Shown piece after piece: positions 51,985 through 61,129 of a stretch of DNA of 64,000 nucleotides (the first letter of the stretch is position 1; every line of letters starts with the position of its first letter). The notes beneath the pieces were generated by a model. The model had not been told where the DNA came from. It saw only the letters and a list, made by a program, of their open reading frames with translations, and made no database searches. The stretch lies in NCBI RefSeq assembly GCF_014650695.1, contig NZ_BMVL01000002.1, positions 238,721 through 302,720 of the forward strand, in the 5' to 3' direction. The stretch comes from Streptomyces avidinii. GTDB lineage: Bacteria > Actinomycetota > Actinomycetes > Streptomycetales > Streptomycetaceae. The position numbers and the translations under genes are program-made.

Positions 51985-52285
51985 CTGACCGACGACGAGT
52001 GGGCGGTGCGGAGCCGCTGGTGCTGCTGCCGGTGAGCAATAACCGCTGCGGCCGGTGGCGGGATCACCGCCAAGTGATCAACGGAATCATTCACCGGCTC
52101 AGCGCTGGGCTGCAGTGGCGTGAACTGCCCGAACGCTTCGGCCCGTGGTAGACGGCAACACGGTGGAGCGGGCCATCGGAAAGCTCAAGCGGTTCAGAGC
52201 CGTCGCCACCCGCCACGACAAGCGCGGGTACGTCCATCCCGGCACCGTCACCGCTGCCGCCCTCCTCGTTCGGCTCCGATCGTGA
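51985..52285 (+). pseudogene. IS5-type transposase remnant 1 (frameshift and internal deletion)
   Basis: The N-terminal signature LTDDEWAV is followed, after a one-base shift near 52010, by AEPLVLLPVSNNRCGRWRDH and NGIIHRLSAGLQWRELPERFGPW, then an in-frame TAG. In another frame the text resumes directly with a transposase C-terminus: NTVERAIGKLKRFRAVATRHDKRGYV... TAAALLVRLRS*. The whole DDE core between is missing. Inactive. Confidence 0.85.
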
Positions 52286-52341
52286 CCGGAGCCGAAACCC
52301 AGGCGGGGCGGTTGGTCCTCGGCAGGGACGGGCCCGTCGGC

Positions 52342-52752
52342 TCAGGCATCAAGCACGGCGGCGACGGCTTCGATCTCTACGAGCTGGCCGTCATAGCCGA
52401 GCACGGTGACACCCATCAATGTGCTGGGCACGTCGTGGTCACCGAACGCGTCCCGGACAACCCCCCACGCGGTCACCAGGTCCTCCCGCCGGTGAGAGGC
52501 AACGAGAACACGGGTGCTGATGACATCGTGCAGTGACGCACCCGAGTCCGTCAGAGCGGTCCGCATGTTCTCCACAGCCCTGGCCGCCTGCCCCGCGACG
52601 TCCCCGATCGCCGCAGTGGAGCCATCCTCATTCAGAGGACACGCTCCGGCCAGGAAGATCAGCCGCGACTCGGCCGGGGCCGTGGCCGCGTAGGCGTACT
52701 CCGCAACATCGGACAGGGAGGCAGAGCGAATCAATGTGACAGCACGCGGCAC
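52342..52752 (-). CDS. RidA/YjgF-family protein
   Basis: 136 residues from GTG at 52752 with AAAGGAAG upstream. RidA-fold (PAESRLIFLAGACPLNEDGST, AARAVENMRTALTDSGASLHDVISTRVLVAS, FGDHDVPSTLMGVTVLGYDGQLVEIEAVAAV). Family members deaminate reactive enamine/imine intermediates or act on related small molecules. The late VEIEAVAAV end is typical, but the catalytic Arg is not obvious, so it may belong to a non-archetypal RidA subgroup. It sits between two dead transposases and may be a passenger. Confidence 0.85.
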   Translation of the reverse strand: MPRAVTLIRSASLSDVAEYAYAATAPAESRLIFLAGACPLNEDGSTAAIGDVAGQAARAVENMRTALTDSGASLHDVISTRVLVASHRREDLVTAWGVVRDAFGDHDVPSTLMGVTVLGYDGQLVEIEAVAAVLDA

Positions 52753-52893
52753 GGGCTTCCTTTCGCAGCAGTTCCGGGACACTCAGGACCTTCTCAAAGG
52801 TCGACTCCGCGTTCGACACATTTTCCTGACCCGTCGACTCCTGTGATGGGGCCACTGCCGTCAGCCGCCCAATGGATCTCACGTGATCGAAGC

Positions 52894-53362
52894 ATGGTGC
52901 GTCGGCATGAACTGACGAATGCTCAGTAGGAGTGCACAGCCCCGCTGCTGCCCGCGATCGGCAGGCCGGGCGGACAGTGGGCTGACCATCGCACCGTGGT
53001 CAATGCCGTGCTCTACCGGACACGGACCGGCATTCCCTGGCGTGACCTGCCCGAACGCCACGGATCCTGGCAGACCGTGTACGAACGCCACCGCCGCTGG
53101 TCGGCCGACGGCACCTGGTCGAAGATTCTGCGTGCGTTGCAGGCCGGTGCCGACGCCACCGCCCTGGACCAGGACGGCTCGTGGGCGGTCACCGCAGACT
53201 CCACCACCTGCCGGGCCCACCAACTACATCTTCCACGGCACCCTGGCCACCGCAGCCATCGTGATCTGGTTCCGCAACCTCATCAAAAGAGCCATCAGAC
53301 ACGGCCTGGGCCGGGCAGGCGTGGTACGTCCGCCGGCAGGCTGGCCACCAGGCGGCTGTTGA
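52894..53362 (+). pseudogene. IS5-type transposase remnant 2 (nonsense, internal deletion, frameshift)
   Basis: From ATG at 52894: MVRRHELTNAQ, then TAG (52927-52929), then APLLPAIGRPGGQWADHRTV, NAVLYRTRTGIPWRDLPERHGSW and QTVYERHRRWSADGTWSKIL as in IS5-group transposases, up to DSTTCRAHQ. A deletion and shift then join a C-terminal piece, NYIFHGTLATAAIVIWFRN. The central DDE residues are gone. Confidence 0.85.
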
Positions 53363-53377
53363 AAACAGTGAGCCTTT

Positions 53378-53735
53378 TCAGCGTTGCCTCTCCAGGGTGA
53401 GGATGGCTTTGGTGATGACGCTCATGCGGTTGGGGCTGATGCGGGCTCGGCGGAAGAGCTGCCAGGACTTCGGCCGCGCCATGCCGCGTTCGAGGGGAGC
53501 GCAGGATGGTGCAAGTGCGCCGAGGTCGCACTCTCCGGCGGCAGGTCGTGCGGGAGGTAGGCCCACTGACGGCCGGTTCGGCCCTGGTAGAGGATCGCGT
53601 TCACGACCCCATCGCATGGGCGCCTTGGTGGTTGCTGACCGAGCGGTGCCGGTCCTTCCATCCCGTGATCACCGGCTCGATCAACGACCACTGTCCATCC
53701 GATAAGTCGCTTGGGTACGGCTTCCGTTCGCTCAC
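53378..53735 (-). pseudogene. Chimeric transposase remnant 3
   Basis: Minus-strand N-terminus from GTG at 53735 (KPYPSDLSDGQWSLIEPVITGW, then a frameshift into NAILYQGRTGRQWAYLPHDLPP) is of one transposase type. It joins a C-terminus, APLERGMARPKSWQLFRRAR and on to LTLERQR*, that is nearly identical to the end of the element at 54411-55296. The matching element end GAGCCTTTTCA (53370-53380) is also present. It is a fusion scar of two different elements. Confidence 0.8.
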
Positions 53736-53782
53736 CCCGCCACCCCAACGGACCACCGGCTACAGGCCAGCGGAGACCCAGT

Positions 53783-54169
53783 TCAGCTCCCTTGTACGCG
53801 GCTGGCGGCGTGGGCGTTGTCGTCCTTTGTCTGGGTGCGGGTGCCGGGGGTGACGCAGACGAGGTCGTTGGCGGTTGCCTCGCGCCATACATACCCGGAG
53901 ATGCAGGTGGGGTCACTGGGGCTGACCCGTCGAGCTGCGGCGTGGGCGTTGTCGTCCTTGGCCTGGGCGCGGACGCCGGGCGTGACGCAGACGTGATCCC
54001 CGGGGCCAGTTGCTTCACGCCACACATACCCCGACTTGCACGTGTCCGGCTGCGAGAGCAGGTTCGGGACTGCGACTGCGGTGGCTGGTAGCACCATGCT
54101 CCCAGCGACGGTAATGACCGCCGCCGAAGCAGCGGCGACAGCAGGAAGGCGTTTGCGGATACTGGCCAT
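53783..54169 (-). CDS. Small secreted protein with two CxSGYVWREAT motifs
   Basis: 128 residues from ATG at 54169; a TTG seven codons upstream is the alternative. A signal peptide (ASIRKRLPAVAAASAAVITV) is followed by two copies of a ~40-residue unit: CKSGYVWREATGPGDHVCVT, PGVRAQAKDDNAHAAARR, and CISGYVWREATANDLVCVTP, GTRTQTKDDNAHAASR. Each unit has two cysteines that could form a disulphide. Small exported proteins carrying this motif occur in Streptomyces, but I know no function. It is surrounded by IS remnants, in a lower-GC stretch, so it may be a transferred passenger. Confidence 0.75.
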   Translation of the reverse strand: MASIRKRLPAVAAASAAVITVAGSMVLPATAVAVPNLLSQPDTCKSGYVWREATGPGDHVCVTPGVRAQAKDDNAHAAARRVSPSDPTCISGYVWREATANDLVCVTPGTRTQTKDDNAHAASRVQGS

Positions 54170-54410
54170 GCCTCTCACGCTCCATTTCAAAGGATCTTCC
54201 CGCTCAATGAGAGGTCCGTCCGGTGCAAAGGGGATCCCGCACTGGCTCGAAACGCGGCGATCCTGTCACCCCATCACCGCGCGAGTCGTACGTAAGGTAG
54301 ACCTTCGACCTCGTCCCCGAGCGGGAGGTATTGGTCGGCTTTCCACACATGTCCTTCTTTAGCTTCGCTCTGCACCTTCTAGGGCGCATCTTGAGCCCGA
54401 ACACTCCAGC

Positions 54411-55296
54411 GAGCGTTTTCAGCGTTGCCTCTCCAGGGTGAGGACGGCTTTGGTGATGACGGTCATGCGGTTGGGGCTGATGCGGGATCTGCGGAAGATC
54501 TGCCATGACTTCAGCCGTGCCATGCCGCGTTCGACCGGTGCCCTCGCCGCGGCCAGGGCCCGGTTGACGGTGCGCTGGGTGAGGGTGAGTTCACCGCCCG
54601 GTGGCCGTTTGAGTCCGGTGGTGACCCAGGGGCCGGCGCCCTGGTAGGCGCGGTCGGCGAGGATCTGGACGCCCTGGCGTTCGCAGATCCGGATGATGCG
54701 GTGGGTGCGGGCCGCGGTCAGGTCGTGGGTGCGGCCCGGCAGTGCGGGCGAGATCCACAGCGCCTCGCCAGCGGGGTCGGTGACGACCTGGACGTTCACG
54801 CCGTGCCGGCGGTGCTTGGCCGAGTAGTCCGCCCGGCTGTCGCCGACGCGGTCGCACTCGGCGAGAGTGCCGTCCAGCAGGACGAACTCGGGATCATGCT
54901 CGCGCAGAGTCTTGAGCAGGCCCGGGGACCGTTCGGCGAGCAGGCCGATCACGGCGGTGACGTAGGCGTGGGCGGTACCGACGGATATCCCGAAGCCGGT
55001 CGCGATCCGGGTGAGGGTGTCGTGGCGGCGTAGTTACACCAGAGCGACGAGCACGCGCTGGTGCGGCGGGAGCTTGCACCGCCGGCCACCCTCACGGGTG
55101 ACGATGAGCATGGTGACCCACTCGACCAGAGCGTGAGGGAGGTCGAGTGCGGCAGGATAGGGAACCAACAGGGCTCCTGTGCGGATGGGTTGAGACGTCG
55201 AACACCTCCCCCAACGGCGCGGGGGCGCTTGTGTGTTGCGGTCCTCAACTCGATCTCGCCAGCCTCACCCGATCAGTGGCCTCGTTGAAAACGCTC
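54411..55296 (-). mobile_element. IS5-family insertion sequence, near complete (886 bp)
   Basis: Terminal inverted repeats: GAGCGTTTTCA at 54411-54421 and TGAAAACGCTC at 55286-55296, with weaker matching for another ~10 bp inward. One transposase gene fills the element on the minus strand. No clear target duplication was seen. The right-hand copy of the gene end recurs in remnant 3 at 53370-53500. Confidence 0.8.
54419..55168 (-). pseudogene. IS5-family DDE transposase with one nonsense codon
   Basis: Reading from TTG at 55168 (AGGAG upstream): VPYPAALDLPHALVEWVTML, then KLPPHQRVLVALV, an in-frame TAA (55034-55036), then LRRHDTLTRIATGFGISVGT (HTH), FVLLDGTLAECDR (first D), DRAYQGAG (second D) and APVERGMARLKSW (E), ending LTLERQR*. 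Without the TAA (tyrosine would fit) it is an intact 249-residue DDE_Tnp_4-type transposase. Decay is therefore recent. Confidence 0.82.
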
Positions 55297-55327
55297 AGTG
55301 TCCGCATACGGCAACAGGCTGAAGAGG

Positions 55328-55789
55328 TCAGGCGTATGCGTAGTCGGACGACGAGTACTCCGAATAGCAGCCGGCCATCGGGCGCGGAACGTCGTTGCCG
55401 CACTGCGCGCAGCTCACCGGGCGGCCACCGTCCCGGCCGCGAATGGTGATCCACTCACCATTCTTGCCGGTTAGCACCTGACGTAGGTCTTCCTTCCCGT
55501 GTGCTCCGAATTCCACCGCTGTTTTGGCAAAATCGAGGAAGGACAGCCGGTGCGTGCAGGAGGCGCACCGGACGTCAACGACCTTCAGGGGGCCCCTGAG
55601 GTCCTTGGCGGATACGTCCAGATAGTCGGCCAGCTTCAAAGTCTCGGCCTCGTCCATCTCTCGCATACCCGCCGCCTCGTCGCACGCGAGCCTGGCGATA
55701 GACCCCCTCGGCACCTGGTACGTCCGGGTCACGTCGGGCCTGTCTTTGAGGTATTCGAGAATCTCGTCGAATGTGAGTTGTGGTTGCAC
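55328..55789 (-). CDS. Hypothetical protein with two CxxC zinc pairs
   Basis: 153 residues from GTG at 55789 with AAGGGG 7-8 nt upstream. The N-terminal helical half (LTFDEILEYLKDRPDVTRTY ... ETLKLADYLDVSAKDL) is followed by RCASCTHRLSFLDFAKTAVE and, near the C-terminus, VSCAQCGND, giving a likely four-cysteine zinc site. The tail is Ser/Tyr-rich (SEYSSSDYAYA). Soluble. Codon usage looks less GC-biased than the chromosome backbone. It borders the IS cluster, consistent with acquisition. Family not recognised; a nucleic-acid or protein-binding role is possible. Confidence 0.7.
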   Translation of the reverse strand: MQPQLTFDEILEYLKDRPDVTRTYQVPRGSIARLACDEAAGMREMDEAETLKLADYLDVSAKDLRGPLKVVDVRCASCTHRLSFLDFAKTAVEFGAHGKEDLRQVLTGKNGEWITIRGRDGGRPVSCAQCGNDVPRPMAGCYSEYSSSDYAYA

Positions 55790-56378
55790 TTCCGAACCCC
55801 TTCTCTGTGCAGCCGCCTCAGGCAGACGGACCTGGCCGGGGAGGAGCCAGTCACGAATCTTCAAATCCTGTGCCGAGAAAAAGGCTCCTACCGGTCATGC
55901 AGGACGATTCGCGACTTGAGCACACCGTGGTGTCGGCAACCACCGGCCGCCCTGTTCACCAGTTTTCAACAAAGGTCCATTTGCGCCATCCATCAGGCGC
56001 AGCAGCGGACGGCAGTGGAGCAAGTAAACCCCATGCGCAAAAAACGGTCAGCGAGAACATGAGAAGAAAGATTCTTTTCACCACGCCCACTCCCCGTAGG
56101 GGCGAGGAATCGTTTCGATCATCTCACGGAGCAACCCACGATGCGCGACCGGTGAAGGTTCCACCATTCAACATGAAACGGGGCGGACGGATCCGATTTC
56201 GAGACCAGCGCAGCCTGCCTTACCAGCGCAACGGAATGGTGCACTCAGCGCGTTTGTCGGTCAAGCGGGAGAAGCCTGGCTACCGAGGCGGGATCGTTGA
56301 CGGCTTCGCCCATGGATCATTCCTCGCACCGTCCGACGTCGAGAGCCTTTGAGGCCCCCAGGATCCGCCGGGCAGACC
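55790..56378. other. 589-bp lower-GC region without a convincing gene
   Basis: Contains an open frame from ATG 55897 to 56352 (+), but its codon use is random-looking and it has no close ribosome site, so it was not called. The left part is the leader of the CxxC protein gene. The low GC suggests foreign or decayed DNA. Confidence 0.5.
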
Positions 56379-56603
56379 CTAGACGGTGTCCGGGCGCGGT
56401 GGGGTGACCGCCAGGACCGGTGGGACCGGGGAGGACCAGCGGTGGCCGCAGGGGGCGAAGACCAGGACCACCGGGCGGCCCGGGCGCTGGCGCCACGAGA
56501 TGCGTTCCGGTGCGTCCGCGCACACCGGACAGCAGGGCAACGGGCTCGGCTCCGGCAGGCACTCGGGGGCGGCCGTGAGCGGCGTGGCGTGCTGATCGCG
56601 CAT
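56379..56603 (-). CDS. Small zinc-ribbon-like protein
   Basis: 74 residues from ATG at 56603 with GAGGGAG upstream. CCPVCADAP early and FAPCGHRWSSP later give a CxxC...CxH arrangement suggesting a single zinc ribbon. Pro-rich ends. No named family. It sits 143 bp upstream of the response-regulator gene's stop, same strand, so it is separate from that operon. Confidence 0.68.
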   Translation of the reverse strand: MRDQHATPLTAAPECLPEPSPLPCCPVCADAPERISWRQRPGRPVVLVFAPCGHRWSSPVPPVLAVTPPRPDTV

Positions 56604-56746
56604 GGAGGCTCCCTCGTCGTGCGGTTGGGCTGATCGCACTGTGCCATGGCCGGGCCCCTGCGCGCACGGGCGAATCGTCCAGTGTTTTGGCTGGTCAGAG
56701 GTGTGGACAGCAGGAGGAATCCGGTCCTCTTACGGGCACTTGGTGA

Positions 56747-57415
56747 TCAACCGCTCGCACCACCGGCCTCCACCAGGCCCGATTCGTACGCCGCGATCAC
56801 CGCCTGTGCGCGGTCGCGGACGCCCAGCTTGCCGAAGATGCCGGTGATGTGGTTCTTGACCGTGGAGACGCTGATGTCCAGTTCCGTGGCGATCTCGGCG
56901 TTGCCCCGTCCGGTGGCCATGAGCCGCCAGATCTCCAGCTCGCGCGGGGTGAGTTCGACGGGGGTCCGAGCCGTCCACGACCGCGGCCGCTCGGGGGTCC
57001 GTACGTAGGCGGAGAGGAGCCGGCTGAGCAGTCGCGGCGCCACGGCGGCCTCGCCGGTGTGGACGATGCGGACCGCGGCGATCAGCTCCTCCGGCGATAT
57101 GTCCTTCGGCAGGAAGCCGTACGCGCCGGCGCGCAGGGCGGCTACCACGTACTCGTCCATGTCGAAGGTGCTGAGGGCCAGCACCCGGGTCTCGGGCAGG
57201 GTGCGCGCGAGCTCCTCGGTGGCCTTGACCCCGTCGAGGACCGGCATGCGGATGTCCATGACCACCACGTCGGGGCGGAGCTGTTGGGCGAGCGCCACGG
57301 CCCGGGCACCGTCCTCGGCCTCACCCACGACCTCGAACTCCGGGTCGGGGCCCAGGATCAGGGCCAGGCCGCGCCGAACCAGCGGCTGGTCGTCGGCGAT
57401 GAGCACACGGATCAT
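56747..57415 (-). CDS. NarL/LuxR-type response regulator
   Basis: 222 residues from ATG at 57415. Receiver domain with phospho-acceptor D54 (VVMDIRMP), acidic D8/D9, and conserved K104 (FLPKD). C-terminal LuxR HTH: LTPRELEIWRLMATGRGNAEIA, then LDISVSTVKNHITGIFGKLG. The start overlaps the kinase stop (ATGA). Likely controls the divergent MMPL gene 1.5 kb upstream and its own operon. Confidence 0.94.
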   Translation of the reverse strand: MIRVLIADDQPLVRRGLALILGPDPEFEVVGEAEDGARAVALAQQLRPDVVVMDIRMPVLDGVKATEELARTLPETRVLALSTFDMDEYVVAALRAGAYGFLPKDISPEELIAAVRIVHTGEAAVAPRLLSRLLSAYVRTPERPRSWTARTPVELTPRELEIWRLMATGRGNAEIATELDISVSTVKNHITGIFGKLGVRDRAQAVIAAYESGLVEAGGASG

Positions 57416-58623
57416 CCGTGCCGTTCCTCTCTCTCGCCCGCTCCCGCGCCCTGGAAGGGTGCCGGGACCGGGACCGGGATACGGGCCGCCACCCGGAATC
57501 CGCCGCCGGTGAGGGCGGCGGCCTCCAGGGTTCCGCCCTGCAGGGCGACCCGCTCGTGCATACCGATCAGACCGTACCCGGAGCGCGCGGCAGGGCGCGG
57601 GGGCGGTGTCGGCGCTCCCGCTCCGTCGTCGCGCACCTCCACTCCCACCTCGTCCCGCTCGTACGTGAGCCGTACGTGGGCCCGCGCCCGGCCCGCGTGC
57701 TTGCGGGTGTTGGTCAGCGCCTCCTGGACGATGCGGAAGACGGTGAGGCCCACGCTCGGCGGCAGCGGGCGGACCGGGCCGTCCACGGTGAACTCGGTCT
57801 CGGTCCCGGCCAGTCGGGCCTCGGTGATGATCCGGGCGAGGTCGTCGGCCCCGGGCTGCGGCGCCGGCGGGGCGTGTTCCGGTTCCTCCCCCGCCCGCAG
57901 CACGTCGAGGAGTTGGCGCATCTCGCGCAGCGCCATCCGCCCGGAGTCCTCCAGGGTGACCAGGGCCTCCCTGGCTGCCTCGGGGGCGTACGCCAGATTG
58001 GCCCGGGCCCCGCCGGCCATCAGCTGCATGGTGGTGATGTGGTGGGCGACGATGTCGTGCAGTTCGCGCGCGATGCGGCGGCGCTCCTCGGCCACCGCCC
58101 GGTCCGCGAGCAGCAGCCGCTGGGCCGCTGCCTCCCGCTGCCGGTGGTTGACCACCCAGGCCGCGGTGACGGTGATCAGAGCGGCGGTGGCGTTTCCGGC
58201 CAGCCCCCACCAACCGAAGGGCAGCGGCCAGCCGCTCTGGCCCGCGGCGGCGAGCGGCGCCGCCGCAGCCGCCGTCGCCACGACGGCGGCGGGTCGGTGC
58301 GTCCTGGCCACCGTGTAGAGGGCGATCGTCAGGCTGAGGGTGAAGTGCGGGGACAGCGGAGCCGCCAGGTTGACCAGGGCGCCGAGGGCCAGTACCGCGG
58401 CGAGTACGAGCAACGGGCGGACCCGCCGGGCCAGCAGGGTCATCGCCGAGACCATCAGCAGGGCGGCCGCGGTGACGCTGAGGGTGCCGCCCTCCGTGAG
58501 GGTTCCCAGGGAGAAGCCGACGAGGTCGGCGGCGCCGGCCGCCACCGCGACGAGCGCGTCGTTGCGCGTCCACGGCCCCCGGTCCCCCTCGGTGTCCGCG
58601 CTCGTGCCCGCATGCGTACTCAT
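57412..58623 (-). CDS. Sensor histidine kinase (HPK7, DesK-like)
   Basis: 403 residues from ATG at 58623. About five transmembrane helices in the first ~160 residues, then a HisKA_3 dimerisation domain with RIARELHDIVAHHITTMQLM (phospho-His H189), and an HATPase_c domain (FRIVQEALTNTRKHAG, VEVRDDGAG, GYGLIGMHERV). Lacking a large external loop, it probably senses a membrane-associated signal such as lipid state or envelope stress. Cotranscribed with the response regulator. Confidence 0.93.
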   Translation of the reverse strand: MSTHAGTSADTEGDRGPWTRNDALVAVAAGAADLVGFSLGTLTEGGTLSVTAAALLMVSAMTLLARRVRPLLVLAAVLALGALVNLAAPLSPHFTLSLTIALYTVARTHRPAAVVATAAAAAPLAAAGQSGWPLPFGWWGLAGNATAALITVTAAWVVNHRQREAAAQRLLLADRAVAEERRRIARELHDIVAHHITTMQLMAGGARANLAYAPEAAREALVTLEDSGRMALREMRQLLDVLRAGEEPEHAPPAPQPGADDLARIITEARLAGTETEFTVDGPVRPLPPSVGLTVFRIVQEALTNTRKHAGRARAHVRLTYERDEVGVEVRDDGAGAPTPPPRPAARSGYGLIGMHERVALQGGTLEAAALTGGGFRVAARIPVPVPAPFQGAGAGEREERHG

Positions 58624-58735
58624 GACCCCGCCCACACCCATACCCGCCCCCGTGCCGCCGGTCCTGCTCCCCGGTGGTCGTGACCCATTCTGGCATCGGC
58701 CGTCCCCCTTGGCGCCCGACCGCGGTCGCGGTTCG

Positions 58736-58757
58736 GACCAGGACCGGAGTCCTGGTC
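58736..58757. promoter_or_regulatory. Inverted repeat in kinase-MMPL divergent region
   Basis: GACCAGGAC cgga GTCCTGGTC, a perfect 9-bp inverted repeat, with a related GGACCCTGGTCC about 15 bp further. It lies in the 264-bp spacer between the two-component operon (-) and MMPL gene (+), a likely binding site for the NarL-type regulator. Confidence 0.6.
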
Positions 58758-58887
58758 GGCGGGGGCGGCCGGACCCTGGTCCCGGCGGCGGATCCTCCTG
58801 CGACCTGACGTTTCGTCCGCTCCCGCCTGATGGTCTGGAGTCGGGCCGGGAACTCCCGGCCCGCATCGCACAGACCGGAGGAAACCA

Positions 58888-61113
58888 GTGATCCGCGCCC
58901 TGACCGGATTCTCGACGAGGAGTCCGTGGAAGGTGATCGCCCTGTGGGCGGTCCTGGGACTGGCGGCGGCCGTCCTGGGCCAGGCGTTCGTCTTCCGCGC
59001 CATCCAGACCGGCAGCGGCGGGTTCCTGCCCGCGCACTACGACTCGGCGGCAGCCCTGCGCATCGCCGAGGAGCGGTTCGGGGTCGAGCCGGACGCCAAT
59101 CTGCTCACCGTGCTGGTGGCCCGGGGGGACGACGCGCCGCTCACGGCCGCAGACGAGCAGCGCATCGACGCGCAGGCCGCGCGGTTGTCGCGGCAGCGGG
59201 TCGTCATGCCCCGCACCGAGGACACGATGCCCCTCGCGCAGGACCATTCACAGGTCCCCCGGGTGAGTCCGACCATGACGGCGCCCGACCGCTCCTTCCG
59301 GCTGCTGTCCGTCGAACTGACCGGGAACCCGGCCGATCCCGGTGTGCAGGAGACCTACCGGGCCTTCCGGGACTCGGCGCGCGACGGGCTCGCCGCGGAG
59401 GGCCTGCGTACCGGCTTCACCGGCGGGATCGCCGACCGGGTGGATTCCATGGACGCCGAGAAGACCCGCTCGATCGTCGTCGGCATCGCCATGCTCCTGG
59501 TCATCGTCCTGCTGCACGTCTTCGTCTTCCGCAGCGCCATGGCGGCCCTCCTGCCCCTGCTCGCGGTCACCGTCATCGGTGGCGCGGCGGCGGGCGTGGT
59601 GGTCGGCGCCGCGCTGCTGACCGGGACCGGACTGGCCGAGTCCACACCGAGCCTTATCAGTGTGGTGCTGATGGGTATCGGCATCGACTACTTCCTGTTC
59701 CTCCTCTTCCGCTTCCGGGAGCAGCTGCGCACACACCCCGAGCAGTCCGGGCGTGAGGCGGCCGCCCGGGTCGCCGGGCGGGTGGGTACGGCCATCACTT
59801 CGGCGGCCCTGACCATCGTCGCGGCGTTCGCCACGCTCGGGGTGGCCTCCTTCGGCCAGTTCCGGGTCCTCGGGCCGGCCATCGCGCTGTCCGTGCTGGT
59901 GATGCTGCTGGGCAGCCTGACCCTGATGCCCGCCCTGCTGGCGGTGACCGGCCGCACGATGTTCTGGCCCTCCCGGAGCCTGAAGCGCGAGCCCCGGGCG
60001 GGCTCGGCCGCACGGATGGGCGACCGGGTCGCCCGCCGGCCGTTCGTGCTGGTCCTGGCCTCGGTGGCGCTGCTCGGCACGCTGACCGCCGGGGTCGTCG
60101 GGATCCGCATGGACTACGGCCAGAGCGGTGGCGGCGGGGAGCACACCGCTGCCGTGGCCACCGCGGCAGAGATCTCCCGCGCCCTGCCGGCCGGGGTGTC
60201 GGATCCGACGAGTGTCTACGTCACCGCTTCCGACGGCACCGCCCTGAGCGCCGAGCGCCTCGGCGGGCTGGCCGAGGCGCTCCGCGGGGTGGACGGTGTG
60301 GGCCGGGTCGCGGACACGGTGCTGACCGAGGACCGGCGGGCCGCGCGGATCGACCTGCTGCTGACCGCCGACCCGCAGCGACAGGAAGCGCGCGACCTGG
60401 TGACCGGCCCGGTCCGGTCCGCGGTCGCGGCACACGCCCCAGCCGGTACGGAGGGTCACGTGGGCGGCACGGCGGCGGTCTTCGCCGATATCGCGACCGC
60501 GGTGGACAAGGACCTGCGGGTGGTCTTCCCGGTGGCGGCGGCGCTCATCGCGCTCATCCTGCTCGCCCTGCTGCGCAGTCTGCTGGCGCCGGTGGTCCTG
60601 CTGGCCTCGGTCGGGCTCGGCTTCGCCGCCACCCTCGGCGCTTCGACCCTGGTGTTCCAGCACGCCCTGGACCGGCCCGGGGTGGACTTCACCCTGCCGC
60701 TCGTGCTGTTCCTGTTCGTGGTCGCACTGGGCACCGACTACAACATCCTGATGAGCGACCGGATCCGGGAGGAGATGGCCCGGCCGGGGCCGGCCCGCGC
60801 CGCGGTCGGGCGTGCCGTCCGGCACACGGCGCCCGCCATCGCCACGGCGGGCCTGGTACTGGCCGCCTCCTTCGGGAGCCTGGCGGTGACCCCCGCCCCG
60901 TCCACCCAGCAGATCGGTTTCGCGACGGCGCTCGGCATCGTGCTCTCCGCCTTCGTCCTGTCGATCGTGCTGGTGCCCGCGCTGGCCACCCTCCTGGGCC
61001 GCTCCCTGTGGTGGCCGGTGCCTCCGCGCCGGTCCGGCACGGACGACGACGACACCCGCGGCGCCCAGGACGCCGATCGCCTGCGGTCCCCGGACCGGGT
61101 GCCGGTCGGCTGA
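58888..61113 (+). CDS. MMPL-family (RND-type) membrane transporter
   Basis: 741 residues from GTG at 58888 with GGAGG 7 nt upstream. About 12 transmembrane helices in two MMPL halves with large extracellular loops after TM1 and TM7. Proton-relay-type signatures are visible: GIGIDYFLFLLFRFRE in the first half and GTDYNILMSDRIREE in the second. Such transporters export lipids, siderophores or polyketides. Divergent from the two-component system that probably regulates it. Substrate unknown. Confidence 0.9.
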   Translation: MIRALTGFSTRSPWKVIALWAVLGLAAAVLGQAFVFRAIQTGSGGFLPAHYDSAAALRIAEERFGVEPDANLLTVLVARGDDAPLTAADEQRIDAQAARLSRQRVVMPRTEDTMPLAQDHSQVPRVSPTMTAPDRSFRLLSVELTGNPADPGVQETYRAFRDSARDGLAAEGLRTGFTGGIADRVDSMDAEKTRSIVVGIAMLLVIVLLHVFVFRSAMAALLPLLAVTVIGGAAAGVVVGAALLTGTGLAESTPSLISVVLMGIGIDYFLFLLFRFREQLRTHPEQSGREAAARVAGRVGTAITSAALTIVAAFATLGVASFGQFRVLGPAIALSVLVMLLGSLTLMPALLAVTGRTMFWPSRSLKREPRAGSAARMGDRVARRPFVLVLASVALLGTLTAGVVGIRMDYGQSGGGGEHTAAVATAAEISRALPAGVSDPTSVYVTASDGTALSAERLGGLAEALRGVDGVGRVADTVLTEDRRAARIDLLLTADPQRQEARDLVTGPVRSAVAAHAPAGTEGHVGGTAAVFADIATAVDKDLRVVFPVAAALIALILLALLRSLLAPVVLLASVGLGFAATLGASTLVFQHALDRPGVDFTLPLVLFLFVVALGTDYNILMSDRIREEMARPGPARAAVGRAVRHTAPAIATAGLVLAASFGSLAVTPAPSTQQIGFATALGIVLSAFVLSIVLVPALATLLGRSLWWPVPPRRSGTDDDDTRGAQDADRLRSPDRVPVG

Positions 61114-61129
61114 GAGCCGCCCCGGACAG

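Noticed and set aside
55897..56352. A 151-codon plus-strand ORF in the low-GC pocket
   Set aside because: No close ribosome site, random codon choice and no recognisable fold.
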